Shown: positions 35,712 through 44,742 of the stretch, one piece after another | Numbering within the stretch: the first letter of the stretch is position 1 | Layout of the letters: each line of letters opens with the position of its first letter | DNA from: Pseudomonas sp. ML2-2023-3 | GTDB lineage: Bacteria > Pseudomonadota > Gammaproteobacteria > Pseudomonadales > Pseudomonadaceae | Assembly (NCBI RefSeq): GCF_037055275.1 | Contig: NZ_CP146343.1 | Coordinates: 5,239,001-5,303,000, forward strand | Direction of reading: 5' to 3' | DNA length: 64,000 bases | Notes under the pieces: model-generated | Told to the model about the DNA's origin: nothing | Databases searched by the model: none | What the model saw: only the letters and a program-made list of their open reading frames with translations | Position numbers and translations under genes: made by a program

Positions 35712-36080
35712 GGTACTTATACCCTCTGCGGCAGTCAGTGAAAGACACCGGCCTACCCTATCGCTCGAATATGACAACGGGTCGCATCGCGGCCCTGCTG
35801 TAAGAAATAGACTTGCACAATTTAGGCATCTATTAGCTGAACAGTAGGTTAAAAAAATGGAGGTCAGAGGCAGGTGAAACGAATGTGAAAAAAAGCGTAA
35901 AAGCGAAGATCAGGCACACGCTTCAAATGGATATGAGGTTATGTGAACTGGTGCAAAACAAAACGTTTCAGCTCTGACGAATGCAGCCGATACCTCTCCA
36001 ACACAACACTCGGCTGGGTCAAAAAAAATAATTCCCTCCAGCGAACTTAGATCATGCGTGCAGCGTTCCTGGAGAACCTT
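35712..36080. other. Intergenic region before the chemoreceptor gene
   Basis: About 370 bases between divergent genes, AT-richer than its flanks and without a gene on either strand. A possible flagellar sigma-28 -10 box is listed separately. Poly-A/T tracts occur near 35850 and 36020. Confidence 0.6.
35967..35993 (+). promoter_or_regulatory. Possible sigma-28 (FliA) promoter of the chemoreceptor gene
   Basis: GCCGATAC at 35986-35993 matches the GCCGATAA -10 box at 7 of 8 bases, but the -35 at the right spacing is TTCA rather than TAAA. Chemoreceptor genes in pseudomonads are often FliA-dependent, hence the suggestion. Confidence 0.3.
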
Positions 36081-38003
36081 ATGAATAGATGGCTGAGCGA
36101 TATCAGCGTCAACCTGAAACTGTCCCTGGGCTTTGGCCTGGTACTGACCCTTACCTGCGTGATGGCCGTCTGTAACTGGATCAGCCTCGACAAGATGATT
36201 GATCGCAGTAACTGGATGAGCGACATCACGCGGCTCAACACGGCGTTTACCAACCTGCGGGTGGCACGCTTGCAGTACATGCTCACCGATGGCGACGAAA
36301 CCGCCGCGCAGAATGTACAAGCCAGCATTGATGCGTTCTCGGCCCAGCAAAAAGAGCTGATCAGCACCTTCCTGAGCCCGGAAAACCTCAAGCTGCTCAA
36401 AGAGCAACAAGAGATCATCGGCCGCTACGAGCGTGCGCTGGTCACGATGCGCAAGGCTTACGTTGAGTCCGCCGTGTCGCGGGCCAACATGGACCGCAAT
36501 GCCGTACTGGCACAGGACGCCATCGCAACCCTGATCAAGCGCGCCCTGCAAATACCCGTCGGCGATGAAAGCCGTTTTGCCATGTTCCAGAACGTGTCCG
36601 AAGTACGTGAGCAGTTCCTGCTCTCGCGTTACCAGGTTCGGGCCTACATTGCTGCACCCAACCCCACGACCGAAAAGGCCGCACGCCAGCAACTGGACAC
36701 CGCCATCGCAAGCCTGGAACGCCTGAGCTCGCACTTTGGCGAAAATGCCGGCGACACCCTGCGCACCCTGGGCAAAACCATGGAGCAGTACCAGCAAGCG
36801 CTGGAGCTGTATGCCAGCACCGACAACACCATCATCGCCATGCGCAAAGACATGACCGAATACGGCGCCAGCGTCCTTGGCCTCAGCGATGAGCTGTACA
36901 AGATCCAGCTGGAACGTCGCGACATCGAAAGCGCCACGGCCAACAGCATGCAATTGATCACCACCTTGCTGGTCTTGCTGTTTGGCATCACGGCCGCCGT
37001 GATCATCACGCGCCAGATCACTGTGCCTCTGCGTGAAACCCTGGCCGTGGTAGACCGCATTGCCGGTGGCGATCTGAGCCACAACCTGCGCGTGACCCGC
37101 CGCGATGAGCTGGGCGTACTGCAACAAGGCATTGCACGCATGGGCACCACCCTGCGCGAGTTGATCAGCGGTATCCGCGACGGCGTCAGCCAGATCGCCA
37201 GCGCGGCCGAAGAGCTGTCTGCCGTGACCGAACAAACCAGCGCCGGGGTCAACAGCCAGAAGATCGAGACCGATCAGGTGGCCACCGCCATGCATGAAAT
37301 GACCGCCACTGTGCAAGAAGTGGCGCGCAATGCCGAGCAAGCCTCCCAAGCGGCCGCAGCCGCCGACAACGAAGCTCGCGAAGGTGACACCGTGGTCAAT
37401 CAGGCGATTGACCAGATCGAGCGCCTGGCCGTGGAAGTGGGTCGCTCGACCGAAGCCATGGCTGTACTGCAACAGGAAAGCGACAAGATCGGCAGCGTGA
37501 TGGACGTGATCAAGGCCGTGGCCGAGCAGACCAATCTGCTGGCCCTCAACGCCGCCATCGAGGCTGCCCGCGCCGGTGATGCGGGTCGCGGTTTTGCCGT
37601 GGTTGCCGACGAAGTAAGGGGCCTGGCCCAGCGCACGCAAAAATCCACCGAAGAAATTCAAACCCTGGTGGCGGCCCTGCAAAGTGGCACGCAGCACGTG
37701 GCCACCGTCATGCACAACAGCCGCACCCTGACCGACAGCAGCGTGACCCTGACCCGTCAGGCGGGCACCTCACTGCAAGGCATCACCCGTACGGTGTCGA
37801 ATATCCAGTCGATGAACCAGCAGATTGCCGCTGCTGCCGAACAGCAGAGCGCGGTCGCCGAAGAAATCAGCCGCAGCATCGTCAACGTGCGCGACGTCTC
37901 CGAGCAAACCGCAGCGGCCAGCGATGAGACGGCCAAGTCCAGCGTTGAACTGGCGCGTCTGGGCAATCAGTTGCAAGAGATGGTCAGCCACTTCAAGGTG
38001 TAA
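36081..38003 (+). CDS. Methyl-accepting chemotaxis protein with HBM sensor, McpS-like
   Basis: A 640-residue inner-membrane chemoreceptor. After [16 protein letters not shown]1 covers about residues 13-36. A ~250-residue periplasmic helical bimodular (HBM) domain follows, opening with the [13 protein letters not shown] segment. TM2 lies near 290-312, then a HAMP domain, methylation helices and the signalling hairpin tip [19 protein letters not shown]. The periplasmic region follows McpS of P. putida, which binds malate, succinate and other TCA intermediates, so organic acids are the most likely ligands. No CheR-tethering pentapeptide ends the protein (it stops at HFKV). The ATG at 36081 has GGAG seven bases upstream. 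A large apparent gene on the opposite strand is only a shadow. Confidence 0.92.
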   Translation: MNRWLSDISVNLKLSLGFGLVLTLTCVMAVCNWISLDKMIDRSNWMSDITRLNTAFTNLRVARLQYMLTDGDETAAQNVQASIDAFSAQQKELISTFLSPENLKLLKEQQEIIGRYERALVTMRKAYVESAVSRANMDRNAVLAQDAIATLIKRALQIPVGDESRFAMFQNVSEVREQFLLSRYQVRAYIAAPNPTTEKAARQQLDTAIASLERLSSHFGENAGDTLRTLGKTMEQYQQALELYASTDNTIIAMRKDMTEYGASVLGLSDELYKIQLERRDIESATANSMQLITTLLVLLFGITAAVIITRQITVPLRETLAVVDRIAGGDLSHNLRVTRRDELGVLQQGIARMGTTLRELISGIRDGVSQIASAAEELSAVTEQTSAGVNSQKIETDQVATAMHEMTATVQEVARNAEQASQAAAAADNEAREGDTVVNQAIDQIERLAVEVGRSTEAMAVLQQESDKIGSVMDVIKAVAEQTNLLALNAAIEAARAGDAGRGFAVVADEVRGLAQRTQKSTEEIQTLVAALQSGTQHVATVMHNSRTLTDSSVTLTRQAGTSLQGITRTVSNIQSMNQQIAAAAEQQSAVAEEISRSIVNVRDVSEQTAAASDETAKSSVELARLGNQLQEMVSHFKV

Positions 38004-38024
38004 TGACCCACTCGTGACACAGGA

Positions 38025-38048
38025 GGGGCCGCTTCAGCGGCCCCTTTT
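38025..38048 (+). terminator. Terminator after the chemoreceptor gene
   Basis: GGGGCCGC-TTCA-GCGGCCCC followed by TTTT, 22 bases after the stop codon. Confidence 0.92.
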
Positions 38049-38252
38049 AAAGAACGGCGCCCGCCATCAACAGTGACTTGCCGGGAGACGTTACTCATCG
38101 TCCCCGGACATAGGTTCACGACAAAGTGCCGCACTACTTACGGCTATAAACAACTAAGAAAAACCTTACCGACAAATGTAAACGTGCGCATAGTCGAACA
38201 ATTAACGCCTCACCTAAAGTCTCGGGCCGAACTAATAACAGGCCCCAGACTC

Positions 38253-38696
38253 ATGTCAATTCAAAAAAAATCCGCACTTAAAGTTACTCTTGCCATTGCA
38301 ACGTTGTTTGCGGTGTCCTCTTCGTTTGCTCAAGACTACACAGCCAGCTGCTCGACTGCCGGGTTCACCGGCACCGCCTATTTAAATGCAGAAAGGGAAG
38401 GTCCGCTGGTCTACGTCACCAATACCGCCTATCAAATCAAAGCGCCTGCAGGGCATCAGAACGCTCATGCCGCCAAGCTCAGCGTTTATGAAGTTGACGG
38501 CTATTTTAATAAACCAACACCGTGGAGAAGTTACAGCAAGAACCTCAGGCAAGATAATCTGAAGCACGCGATGAAAATGCGAACCTACCTGTGGACACCT
38601 AGTTCAGTGACTCAATACGTAAAGTTTGAATTTGATCGATCACAAAACAGCAAACCCACTTGCACTGCCAGCGTAAAAATCTTACTGCCTGGCTAA
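38253..38696 (+). CDS. Small exported protein of unknown function
   Basis: A 147-residue protein with a clear signal peptide (MSIQKKSALKVTLAIATLFA, cleavage probably after SSSFA). The mature ~120 residues hold a Cys near the start (TASCSTAG) and one near the end (KPTCTAS), possibly a disulfide. Aromatic-rich segments in between suggest a small beta-structured periplasmic or secreted protein. No family was recognised. Codon use and base composition are visibly AT-richer than the surrounding genes, as in recently acquired DNA. The frame is open upstream to 38073, but that extension does not look like protein. No good ribosome site precedes the ATG, so the start relies on the signal peptide. Confidence 0.75.
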   Translation: MSIQKKSALKVTLAIATLFAVSSSFAQDYTASCSTAGFTGTAYLNAEREGPLVYVTNTAYQIKAPAGHQNAHAAKLSVYEVDGYFNKPTPWRSYSKNLRQDNLKHAMKMRTYLWTPSSVTQYVKFEFDRSQNSKPTCTASVKILLPG

Positions 38697-38704
38697 CAAA
38701 ACCT

Positions 38705-38739
38705 TTTAATAGCCGCGAACTTGGTTCACGGCTATTAAA
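38705..38739. terminator. Bidirectional terminator
   Basis: TTTAATAGCCG and CGGCTATTAAA pair, with further GAAC/GTTC pairing inside. It lies between the small exported protein gene and the convergent SulP gene. Confidence 0.8.
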
Positions 38740-38829
38740 CACACGGGCTTATATACACCGGCAACCTTCATTGCCAGAAACCCACTTCACAAGCGCACGG
38801 TACGCATCAACGTGTCGTACGCATTTCGC

Positions 38830-40275
38830 TCATTCGTGCTGCACACGCGCCCGCTTGAGCAGTTTTTTGCTGCGCTCGGACAGGTGCAGCACCCGCAGAT
38901 GCTTGCCCGCCTTGCGATAGCGCTCGCGCAAGGTGTCCAGTGCCGCGATGGCCGAGTAATCCATGAAGTTCAGGTGGCGACAATCCAGCGTCACCTGAGC
39001 CGGATCGTTGGCCGGGTCGAACTGCTTGAGAAAGGCCGTGGTCGAGGCAAAAAACAACGTGCCATGAACACGGTAAAGCTTGCTGCCGTCGCTTTGCAGA
39101 TCCGCGTCGGCGTACAGCTGACGCGCCTGCTGCCAGGCAAAATTGAGCGCGGCGATAATCACCCCGCACAGCACCGCCACCGCCAGGTCGGTAAACACGG
39201 TAATCACCGTCACGGCGATGATCACCAGCACATCGTTGAGCGGCACCTTGTTCAGCACCCGCAACGAGGCCCAGGCAAAGGTCTGCTGCGAGACCACAAA
39301 CATCACGCCCACCAGCGCCGCCAACGGGATACGCTCGATAAACGGCGACAGGAACAACACAAACAGCAAAATCATCAGTCCGGCAGTCACACCCGACAAC
39401 CGACCACGGCCGCCGGAGCTGAGGTTGACCACGGTTTGGCCGATCATGGCGCAACCGCCCATGCCACCAAACGCACCCGACACCATGTTTGCCGCGCCCA
39501 ACGCCACGCACTCGCGGTCCGGGTAGCCACGGCTCTCGGTGATTTCGTCGGTCAGGTTGAGGGTCAGCAGGGTTTCCAGCAAACCCACCACCGCCATCAC
39601 GATTGCGTAGGGCGCGATGATGCTCAGGGTCTCAAGCGTCCAGGGAATCTGCGGCAGGCTGAAGCTCGGCAAACCGCCAGCAATATGCGCCATATCGCCC
39701 AGGGTGCGGGTCGGCAAGCCCAGAAAATAGACCGCCAGGCCCACGCCCAGAATGGCCACCAGGGCAGGCGGCGCGGCGCGGGTCAGGCGTGGCAGCAGAT
39801 AGACAATAGCCATGGTCGCGGCCACCAGCCCGATCATCATGTACAGCGCCATGCCACTGAGCCAGGTGCCGCCGTCCTTGAAGTGATCCAGTTGCGCCAG
39901 GGCAATCACGATCGCAAGGCCGTTGACGAAACCCAGCATCACCGGATGGGGCACCATGCGCACCAGCTTGCCGAGCTTGAACAAACCGAACGCCAGCATG
40001 ATCAGCCCGCTCAACAGCACGGTGGCCAACAGATACTGCACGCCGTGTTGCACCACCAGCGCGACGATCACCACCGCCATCGACCCGGCCGCACCGGACA
40101 CCATGCCCGGTCGCCCGCCAAACAGCGCGGTGAGGGTGCAGATGATAAACGCGCCATACAAGCCCATCAGCGGGTTGAGGTGGGCAACCAGCGCGAACGC
40201 GATGCACTCGGGCAACAAGGCGAAGGACGTCGTGAGCCCGGCCAGGACATCAGCGCGCAGACGTGAGAATTTCAT
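38830..40275 (-). CDS. SulP-family anion transporter with STAS domain
   Basis: An inner-membrane transporter of 481 residues. About eleven to fourteen membrane segments begin with DVLAGLTTSFALLPECIAFA, and the conserved GGRPGMVSGAAGSMAVV and LLETLLTLNLTDEITESRG follow. A C-terminal STAS domain starts near residue 395 (LYRVHGTLFFASTTAFL) and includes LDCRHLNFMDYSAIAALD. The family moves sulfate, bicarbonate or dicarboxylates coupled to protons or sodium; sequence alone does not decide the substrate, and no carbonic anhydrase or sulfur gene adjoins it. The ATG has AGG eight bases upstream. Confidence 0.92.
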   Translation of the reverse strand: MKFSRLRADVLAGLTTSFALLPECIAFALVAHLNPLMGLYGAFIICTLTALFGGRPGMVSGAAGSMAVVIVALVVQHGVQYLLATVLLSGLIMLAFGLFKLGKLVRMVPHPVMLGFVNGLAIVIALAQLDHFKDGGTWLSGMALYMMIGLVAATMAIVYLLPRLTRAAPPALVAILGVGLAVYFLGLPTRTLGDMAHIAGGLPSFSLPQIPWTLETLSIIAPYAIVMAVVGLLETLLTLNLTDEITESRGYPDRECVALGAANMVSGAFGGMGGCAMIGQTVVNLSSGGRGRLSGVTAGLMILLFVLFLSPFIERIPLAALVGVMFVVSQQTFAWASLRVLNKVPLNDVLVIIAVTVITVFTDLAVAVLCGVIIAALNFAWQQARQLYADADLQSDGSKLYRVHGTLFFASTTAFLKQFDPANDPAQVTLDCRHLNFMDYSAIAALDTLRERYRKAGKHLRVLHLSERSKKLLKRARVQHE

Positions 40276-40358
40276 GGCTTACCTAAAAGTCGGGACGGGA
40301 AAAACGGAAGGGATAATAAGTAAAGGATGGTAACAAATTGCAGGGGCTAAAAAGAAAT

Positions 40359-40445
40359 TGTGGGAGCGGGCTTGCTCGCGATGCAGACACCTCGGTCATT
40401 CTGGTTCACCGAGGTGTGGCCATCGCGAGCAAGCCCGCTCCCACA
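40359..40445. repeat. REP pair, family 1
   Basis: Inverted arms of GTGGGAGCGGGCTTGCTCGC with a middle that itself is partly palindromic (ACACCTCGG and CCGAGGTGT). Lies between the SulP gene start and the end of ggt. Confidence 0.92.
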
Positions 40446-40474
40446 AGCGTGATGCGTGTATGTGCGTTGCGGGT

Positions 40475-42142
40475 TTACTTCACAACCATGCCCACACCAC
40501 GACCACGCGGGTCGGAAGCGGTTTCAAGCTGGGTGCCGTTAACCCGGATCGCCTGGATATCGCCCATGTTCCAGCCCTGATCCTCCAGGGTGTAACCCAT
40601 TGCCTTGAGCTCGTCAGCCACCTTGCCGGTGAGCGGTGCATAGGCGTCGAAGTAAATCGTGTCTTTGGGCAGCAACTGGTGATGCACGCGCTGTGCAGCC
40701 ACGGCTTTCTCCAGTGGCAAGTCGTAGTCGTAAATGTTGTTCAGCACCTGGAAAATCGAGGTGAAGATCCGCGAACCACCCGGTGTGCCGAGTACCAGCG
40801 TGACTTCTCCATCGCGTGTCACCAGGCTTGGGCTCATGGAAGACAACATGCGCTTGCCCGGCTCGATGGCATTGGCATTGCCGCCCACCACACCAAACGC
40901 GTTGGCCACCCCCGGCTTGGAGCTGAAGTCATCCATTTCGTCGTTCAGCAAAAAGCCCGCGCCTTTGACCACAACGCCACTGCCGTAGTCCCAGTTCAGG
41001 GTGTAGGTATTGCTGACCGCATTACCCTGCTTGTCGACGATGGAGAAGTGCGTGGTCTGGTGCGGTTCAAGGCCCGGCTTGACCTTGGCAGTCTCGGAAA
41101 TAGCCTTCGGATTGACTTCTTTCGCACGCTTGGCGATGTAGGCCGGGTCGGTCAGTTCAGCCACCGGCATCTTGCCGAAGGCCGGATCGCCGAGGTAGTC
41201 GGCACGGTCGGCAAACACGCGTTTTTCGATCTCGGCCAGCAGGTGGATATACGGCGCGGAGTTCAGCTCAACGCCTTTGAAGTCCGCTGCACGGTCTTCT
41301 TTGATGCCGATCAGTTGGGCCAGCGCGATACCGCCCGAGCTTGGCAGCGGCGCGGTGTACAGGGTGTTGCCGCGGAAATCGACGCGCATCGGTTCACGCC
41401 AGTTGACCTTGTATTCGTTCAGGTCTTCCTTGGTGATCAGGCCTTTGTCCTTCTGCATTTGCGCGACCAGCAGGTCAGCGGTCTTGCCATGATAGAACTC
41501 TTTGGCGCCCTGATCGGCGATGCGTTCCAGGGTCTCGGCCAGCTCAGGCTGCTTGAAGGTTTCGCCGGGCTTCATGCTGCCAAAGTAATCACCGAAGTTG
41601 GTGGTGCCCTTGAACAGCGCCAGCGCATCTTCGCGGTACTGGTATTGCTGGTCGGCCACCTTGAAACCGTTTTTAGCGTAACCCACGGCCGGGGTCAGCA
41701 GTTCGGCCCACGGCAATTTACCGAAGCGCTGATGCGCTTCCCACAAGCCCATCACCGTACCCGGCACGCCAGCGGCACGGGAACCGACCAGGCTCAGGTT
41801 CTCGATGATCTCGCCTTTTTCGTTGAGGTACATGTCGCGGGTGGCGGCTTTGGGCGCCGTCTCGCGATAGTCGAGGAAATAGGGTTTGCCATCGATGTAC
41901 ATCGTCATGAAACCGCCGCCGCCGATGTTACCGGCTTCGGGGTACGTCACGGCCAGGGTGAAGGCGGTTGCCACGGCAGCGTCGACCGCATTGCCGCCTT
42001 TTTTGAGAATCTGCGCGGCCACTTCGGCACCGTACTGGTCCGGTGCAGCGACAGCCCCGCCCTCCAGGGTAACGGCATAAGCCGAGGAACTGGCAGCGAT
42101 GGCGGCCGTCAAGGCCAGGGTTTTGAACCACACAATGCGCAT
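40475..42142 (-). CDS. ggt: Gamma-glutamyltranspeptidase precursor
   Basis: A periplasmic enzyme that removes or transfers the gamma-glutamyl group of glutathione and related compounds. The 555 residues begin with a signal peptide (WFKTLALTAAIAASSSAYA). The proenzyme cleaves itself before the catalytic Thr in HQTTHFSIVDKQGN, giving large and small subunits. Substrate-binding residues appear in NIGGGGFM, DYRETAP, LLNDEMDDFSSKPG and GKRMLSSMSPS. The ATG at 42142 has AAGGAAG upstream; the frame stays open to 42289, but that part lacks family character. It stands as a single gene between REP elements. Confidence 0.94.
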   Translation of the reverse strand: MRIVWFKTLALTAAIAASSSAYAVTLEGGAVAAPDQYGAEVAAQILKKGGNAVDAAVATAFTLAVTYPEAGNIGGGGFMTMYIDGKPYFLDYRETAPKAATRDMYLNEKGEIIENLSLVGSRAAGVPGTVMGLWEAHQRFGKLPWAELLTPAVGYAKNGFKVADQQYQYREDALALFKGTTNFGDYFGSMKPGETFKQPELAETLERIADQGAKEFYHGKTADLLVAQMQKDKGLITKEDLNEYKVNWREPMRVDFRGNTLYTAPLPSSGGIALAQLIGIKEDRAADFKGVELNSAPYIHLLAEIEKRVFADRADYLGDPAFGKMPVAELTDPAYIAKRAKEVNPKAISETAKVKPGLEPHQTTHFSIVDKQGNAVSNTYTLNWDYGSGVVVKGAGFLLNDEMDDFSSKPGVANAFGVVGGNANAIEPGKRMLSSMSPSLVTRDGEVTLVLGTPGGSRIFTSIFQVLNNIYDYDLPLEKAVAAQRVHHQLLPKDTIYFDAYAPLTGKVADELKAMGYTLEDQGWNMGDIQAIRVNGTQLETASDPRGRGVGMVVK

Positions 42143-42241
42143 TCGGTACTTCCTTTTATTGTTATCAACTGTGGCCAAACCTTGTCTGATTTGGGCAACA
42201 TTTTCAAACAACAAAAAACAAAATTGCGGGTTGTGTGACCT

Positions 42242-42383
42242 CTGTAGCCGCTGAGGAGCGTAGCGAGGCTGCGTACGGTTGCGCAGCAATCATTGGCAAA
42301 CACCAGGGCCTGATTTTGCGACCACTGCGTCGCAGTACCGCATCACGCCGATCGCAGCCTTCGTTCCTCGTCAGCGACTACAG
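42242..42383. repeat. REP pair, family 2, with long spacer
   Basis: CTGTAGCCGCTGAGGAGCG with GAGGCTGCG at the left is repeated inverted at the right (CGATCGCAGCC, CCTCGTCAGCGACTACAG). The arms are less perfect than in the other two copies. Confidence 0.75.
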
Positions 42384-42390
42384 GGATGTG

Positions 42391-42642
42391 TCAGGTTTCG
42401 GTGATCAGTGCATCCACCAGACCACGGGCCAGTTCGACGCCGTGAATCACGCACCACAACTGCTCGGCCTCAAAACCGCTGAGGTGGGAGCGGATGTCGT
42501 CGGCGGTCAGTTCTGCGCCTTTGAGCAGCAACGAGGCATGTTTGAGCGCTTCCTGAACAGGTACGCCGGGGTTGATGGCAAACAGCGAAGTGCCCTGGTG
42601 GGCGCAGGTGAACAGCGGAGGATCGGGAACAATTTTTTTCAT
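42391..42642 (-). CDS. Small DUF3077-like protein
   Basis: An 83-residue soluble protein beginning MKKIVPDPPLF with a Cys-His pair (TCAHQGTSL) and the segment ALKHASLLLKGAEL. Small proteins of this type, sharing the MKKIVPDPP opening and a helical C-terminus ending in VELARGLVDAL, are common in pseudomonads and have no known function. The ATG at 42642 has a GGA element upstream. The longer frame to 42834 is not supported. The family label is from memory of related proteins and may differ in name. Confidence 0.75.
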   Translation of the reverse strand: MKKIVPDPPLFTCAHQGTSLFAINPGVPVQEALKHASLLLKGAELTADDIRSHLSGFEAEQLWCVIHGVELARGLVDALITET

Positions 42643-42972
42643 GGAGGGATTCCAATGCAGTCTGAAAAAAGCTGCCTCTGTCCCGCTGTCAATCGGTAGG
42701 GGTGGCAGCTGCATGCGGGTTGACAGACCGAGAAAATCCCAAAAACTCGGCGCACTTGAACGTGCCCCGCACACAGCCGCCATAACATTGAGAAACATGT
42801 AAAGCGCTGAAATTATATTTGGACGGTCTGTCAAAACCGGTCACTGAAATCAGCGACCCGGCGAGACTATCCACCCATGTGCAACGCCACAAGACGGTCA
42901 GGATTCTCTAGGAATCGTCCCTCAATATAAAGCGACGCAGCAGGTGCAGACGTTGCTTTATGTGTAGGAACT
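42643..42972. other. Intergenic region, no gene seen
   Basis: About 330 bases between the small DUF protein and the LysR gene. The segment 42800-42960 is AT-richer than its flanks. No convincing frame with a ribosome site, hairpin or repeat was found; it probably carries the promoter of the small gene (minus strand). Confidence 0.6.
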
Positions 42973-43893
42973 TCACTCAAGCCCTGTGGGCTTGTCGCAG
43001 ATCGCGTAGCTGGCGAGCTTGGCCTGGATAAAGTCCAGAAAGCACTGAATGCGCAGCGCCAGTTGTGAGTTGCGGTAGTACACGGCGTTGATCGGTTGGC
43101 GGTAGCCGCTGTTGAACTCGCCCAGCACGACGTGCAAGCGCCCGTGGGTAATGTCTTCATGGGTCATGAAGTGCGACAGGCACGCAATGCCCTGCCCTTG
43201 CAGCGCCAGATGGCGCACGGTTTCACCGCTCGAGGCGCTGATGGCCGGCTGGATGGGCCAGCGATCACCCTGTGCATAACGTAGCGGCCACTGATTGAGG
43301 CCATCGTTTTGGGTAAAGCCGATCAGGGTGTGGTTGGCCAGGTCCGCCACGCGGGTAGGGACGCCGTAACGGGCAAGGTAGTCGGGGCTGGCCAGGATGT
43401 TCAGCGGGCTGCACCCCAGGGAACGGGCGTGCAAGGTGGAGTCGGCCAGGGTGCCGATACGAATGGCGATGTCGGTGCTTTGCTCCAGCAAGTCGATGAT
43501 CAGGTCGTTGCTGTTGAGTTCGAGCTGGATTTCGGGGTACAGCACACGGAATTCGGGGATAAACGGCACGATGGCGTGCAGCACAAAAGGCGCGGCTGCA
43601 TTGATGCGCAACCGTCCCGAGGGCGTGCGCTGGTGCGAGATGAGGCGCTCTTCCAGCTCGTCCATCTGTTCAAGGATCAGCTTGGCCCGCTCGAAGAAAA
43701 ACTTGCCCTCCTCGGTCAGGTCCATGCGCCGCGTGGTGCGGTTGATCAGCGTGGTGCCGAGCTTGGCTTCCAGCCTTGAAAGCGTGCGGCTGACGGCGGA
43801 CGGCGTTTGCCCGGCTTGCTCGGCAGCGGCAGAAATCGAGCCGCACTCGATGACCGAGACAAAAATTTGCAGCTCATCGGATCTGGCTTTCAC
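42973..43893 (-). CDS. LysR-family transcriptional regulator
   Basis: A 306-residue regulator. The N-terminal winged helix-turn-helix contains SISAAAEQAGQTPSAVSRTLSRLEAKLG and NRTTRRMDLTEEG, of the CrgA-like subgroup. An effector-binding domain follows from about residue 90. GTG at 43893 is chosen as start because AAGG lies eight bases upstream; extending to 43998 would read through a REP element. The mdaB quinone reductase gene lies just upstream on the same strand, across a REP pair, so a link to oxidative or quinone stress is possible but not shown. Confidence 0.9.
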   Translation of the reverse strand: MKARSDELQIFVSVIECGSISAAAEQAGQTPSAVSRTLSRLEAKLGTTLINRTTRRMDLTEEGKFFFERAKLILEQMDELEERLISHQRTPSGRLRINAAAPFVLHAIVPFIPEFRVLYPEIQLELNSNDLIIDLLEQSTDIAIRIGTLADSTLHARSLGCSPLNILASPDYLARYGVPTRVADLANHTLIGFTQNDGLNQWPLRYAQGDRWPIQPAISASSGETVRHLALQGQGIACLSHFMTHEDITHGRLHVVLGEFNSGYRQPINAVYYRNSQLALRIQCFLDFIQAKLASYAICDKPTGLE

Positions 43894-43913
43894 GCGGGCG
43901 ACCTTATCTACGT

Positions 43914-43998
43914 GTGGGAGCGGGCTTGCTCGCGATGGTATCACCGCGGTTGGTCTGAACAACCGCGTCGCCTGCATCGCGAGCAAGCCCGCTCCCAC
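43914..43998. repeat. REP pair, family 1
   Basis: Inverted arms of the GTGGGAGCGGGCTTGCTCGC family between mdaB and the LysR gene, both on the minus strand; it may stabilise or separate their transcripts. Confidence 0.92.
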
Positions 43999-44008
43999 CC
44001 TGGCGTCG

Positions 44009-44599
44009 TTATGCCTTGAGACCGAACACCTCGCTCAGGTGCTGTTCATAACGCGCGGCGTCGATTTCGGGTTGCGGACGCTTCATCACGTCGACACACA
44101 AGAAGGTCGGCAGGCCGGTCATGCCCAGGAATTCATTGGCTTTATGGAACGGGAAGTACACCGCGTCCACGCCTTTGCCTTCGAAAAAGTCCGCCGGATC
44201 ATCGAACGCTTGCTGCGGGGCGTTCCAGGTCAGGGACAACATGTATTTTTTGCCGTGAATCAGGCCGCCGCTGCCGTAACGCTGAGAAGCGTCGGAACGG
44301 GTACGACCGTCACTGGCGTAGAGCTTGCCGTGGCCTTGGGTAAACACTTCATCGATGTACTTCTTGACGATCCAGGGCGCACCCATCCACCAGCCCGGCA
44401 TTTGATAGATGATCACGTCAGCCCACAGGTATTTTTCAACCTCTTCAGCGATGTCGTAGCCTTCGTCGATGTGGGTCACTTTGACTTCAAAGCCCTGGCG
44501 GTCAAAAAACGCCAGCGCGGTGTCGTGCATGGTCAGGTTGTAGCGACCATCGGAGTGGGCAAATTTTTTGGCGCCGTTAAGCAAGAGTATTTTTTTCAT
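44009..44599 (-). CDS. mdaB: NADPH:quinone reductase MdaB
   Basis: A 196-residue flavodoxin-fold enzyme that reduces quinones by two electrons with NAD(P)H, limiting radical formation. NGAKKFAHSDGR, WADVIIYQMPGWWMGAPW, KKYIDEVFTQGHGKLYASDGRTR and SLTWNAPQQAF match E. coli MdaB nearly throughout. GGAGG lies six bases before the ATG at 44599; the adjacent ATG at 44602 is too close. Cytoplasmic, probably FAD-binding. Confidence 0.94.
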   Translation of the reverse strand: MKKILLLNGAKKFAHSDGRYNLTMHDTALAFFDRQGFEVKVTHIDEGYDIAEEVEKYLWADVIIYQMPGWWMGAPWIVKKYIDEVFTQGHGKLYASDGRTRSDASQRYGSGGLIHGKKYMLSLTWNAPQQAFDDPADFFEGKGVDAVYFPFHKANEFLGMTGLPTFLCVDVMKRPQPEIDAARYEQHLSEVFGLKA

Positions 44600-44742
44600 C
44601 ATCAGCCTCCAGGGGGGTAAACCCTCAGCGCTGTTGAGCGACAGGGGGGTTAAAAATCATGTCGGCAGAATATCGATGCGCTTGCTCAAGAAAAACCCGT
44701 GGTGGGTCAAATCACCTTTGCTGTTAATGCACGAATGAATAC

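Noticed and set aside
35910..37715. 601-codon open frame opposite the chemoreceptor gene
   Set aside because: It lies almost entirely antisense to a clear chemoreceptor and its composition (Gly, His, Gln, Leu runs) is what a GC-rich antisense frame gives.
40358..42238. 626-codon open frame opposite ggt, and similar long frames opposite nasA, SulP, aroP, RecD and the metallophosphatase
   Set aside because: Each overlaps a gene with full family motifs; strong third-position GC bias removes stop codons from the opposite strand.
42834..43160. Short open frames in the gap before the LysR gene
   Set aside because: No ribosome site, no recognisable protein features, and no consistent codon use.
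43894..43998. Upstream extension of the LysR gene at 42973
   Set aside because: The added residues are translated REP sequence; a GTG with AAGG at proper spacing gives the normal family N-terminus.
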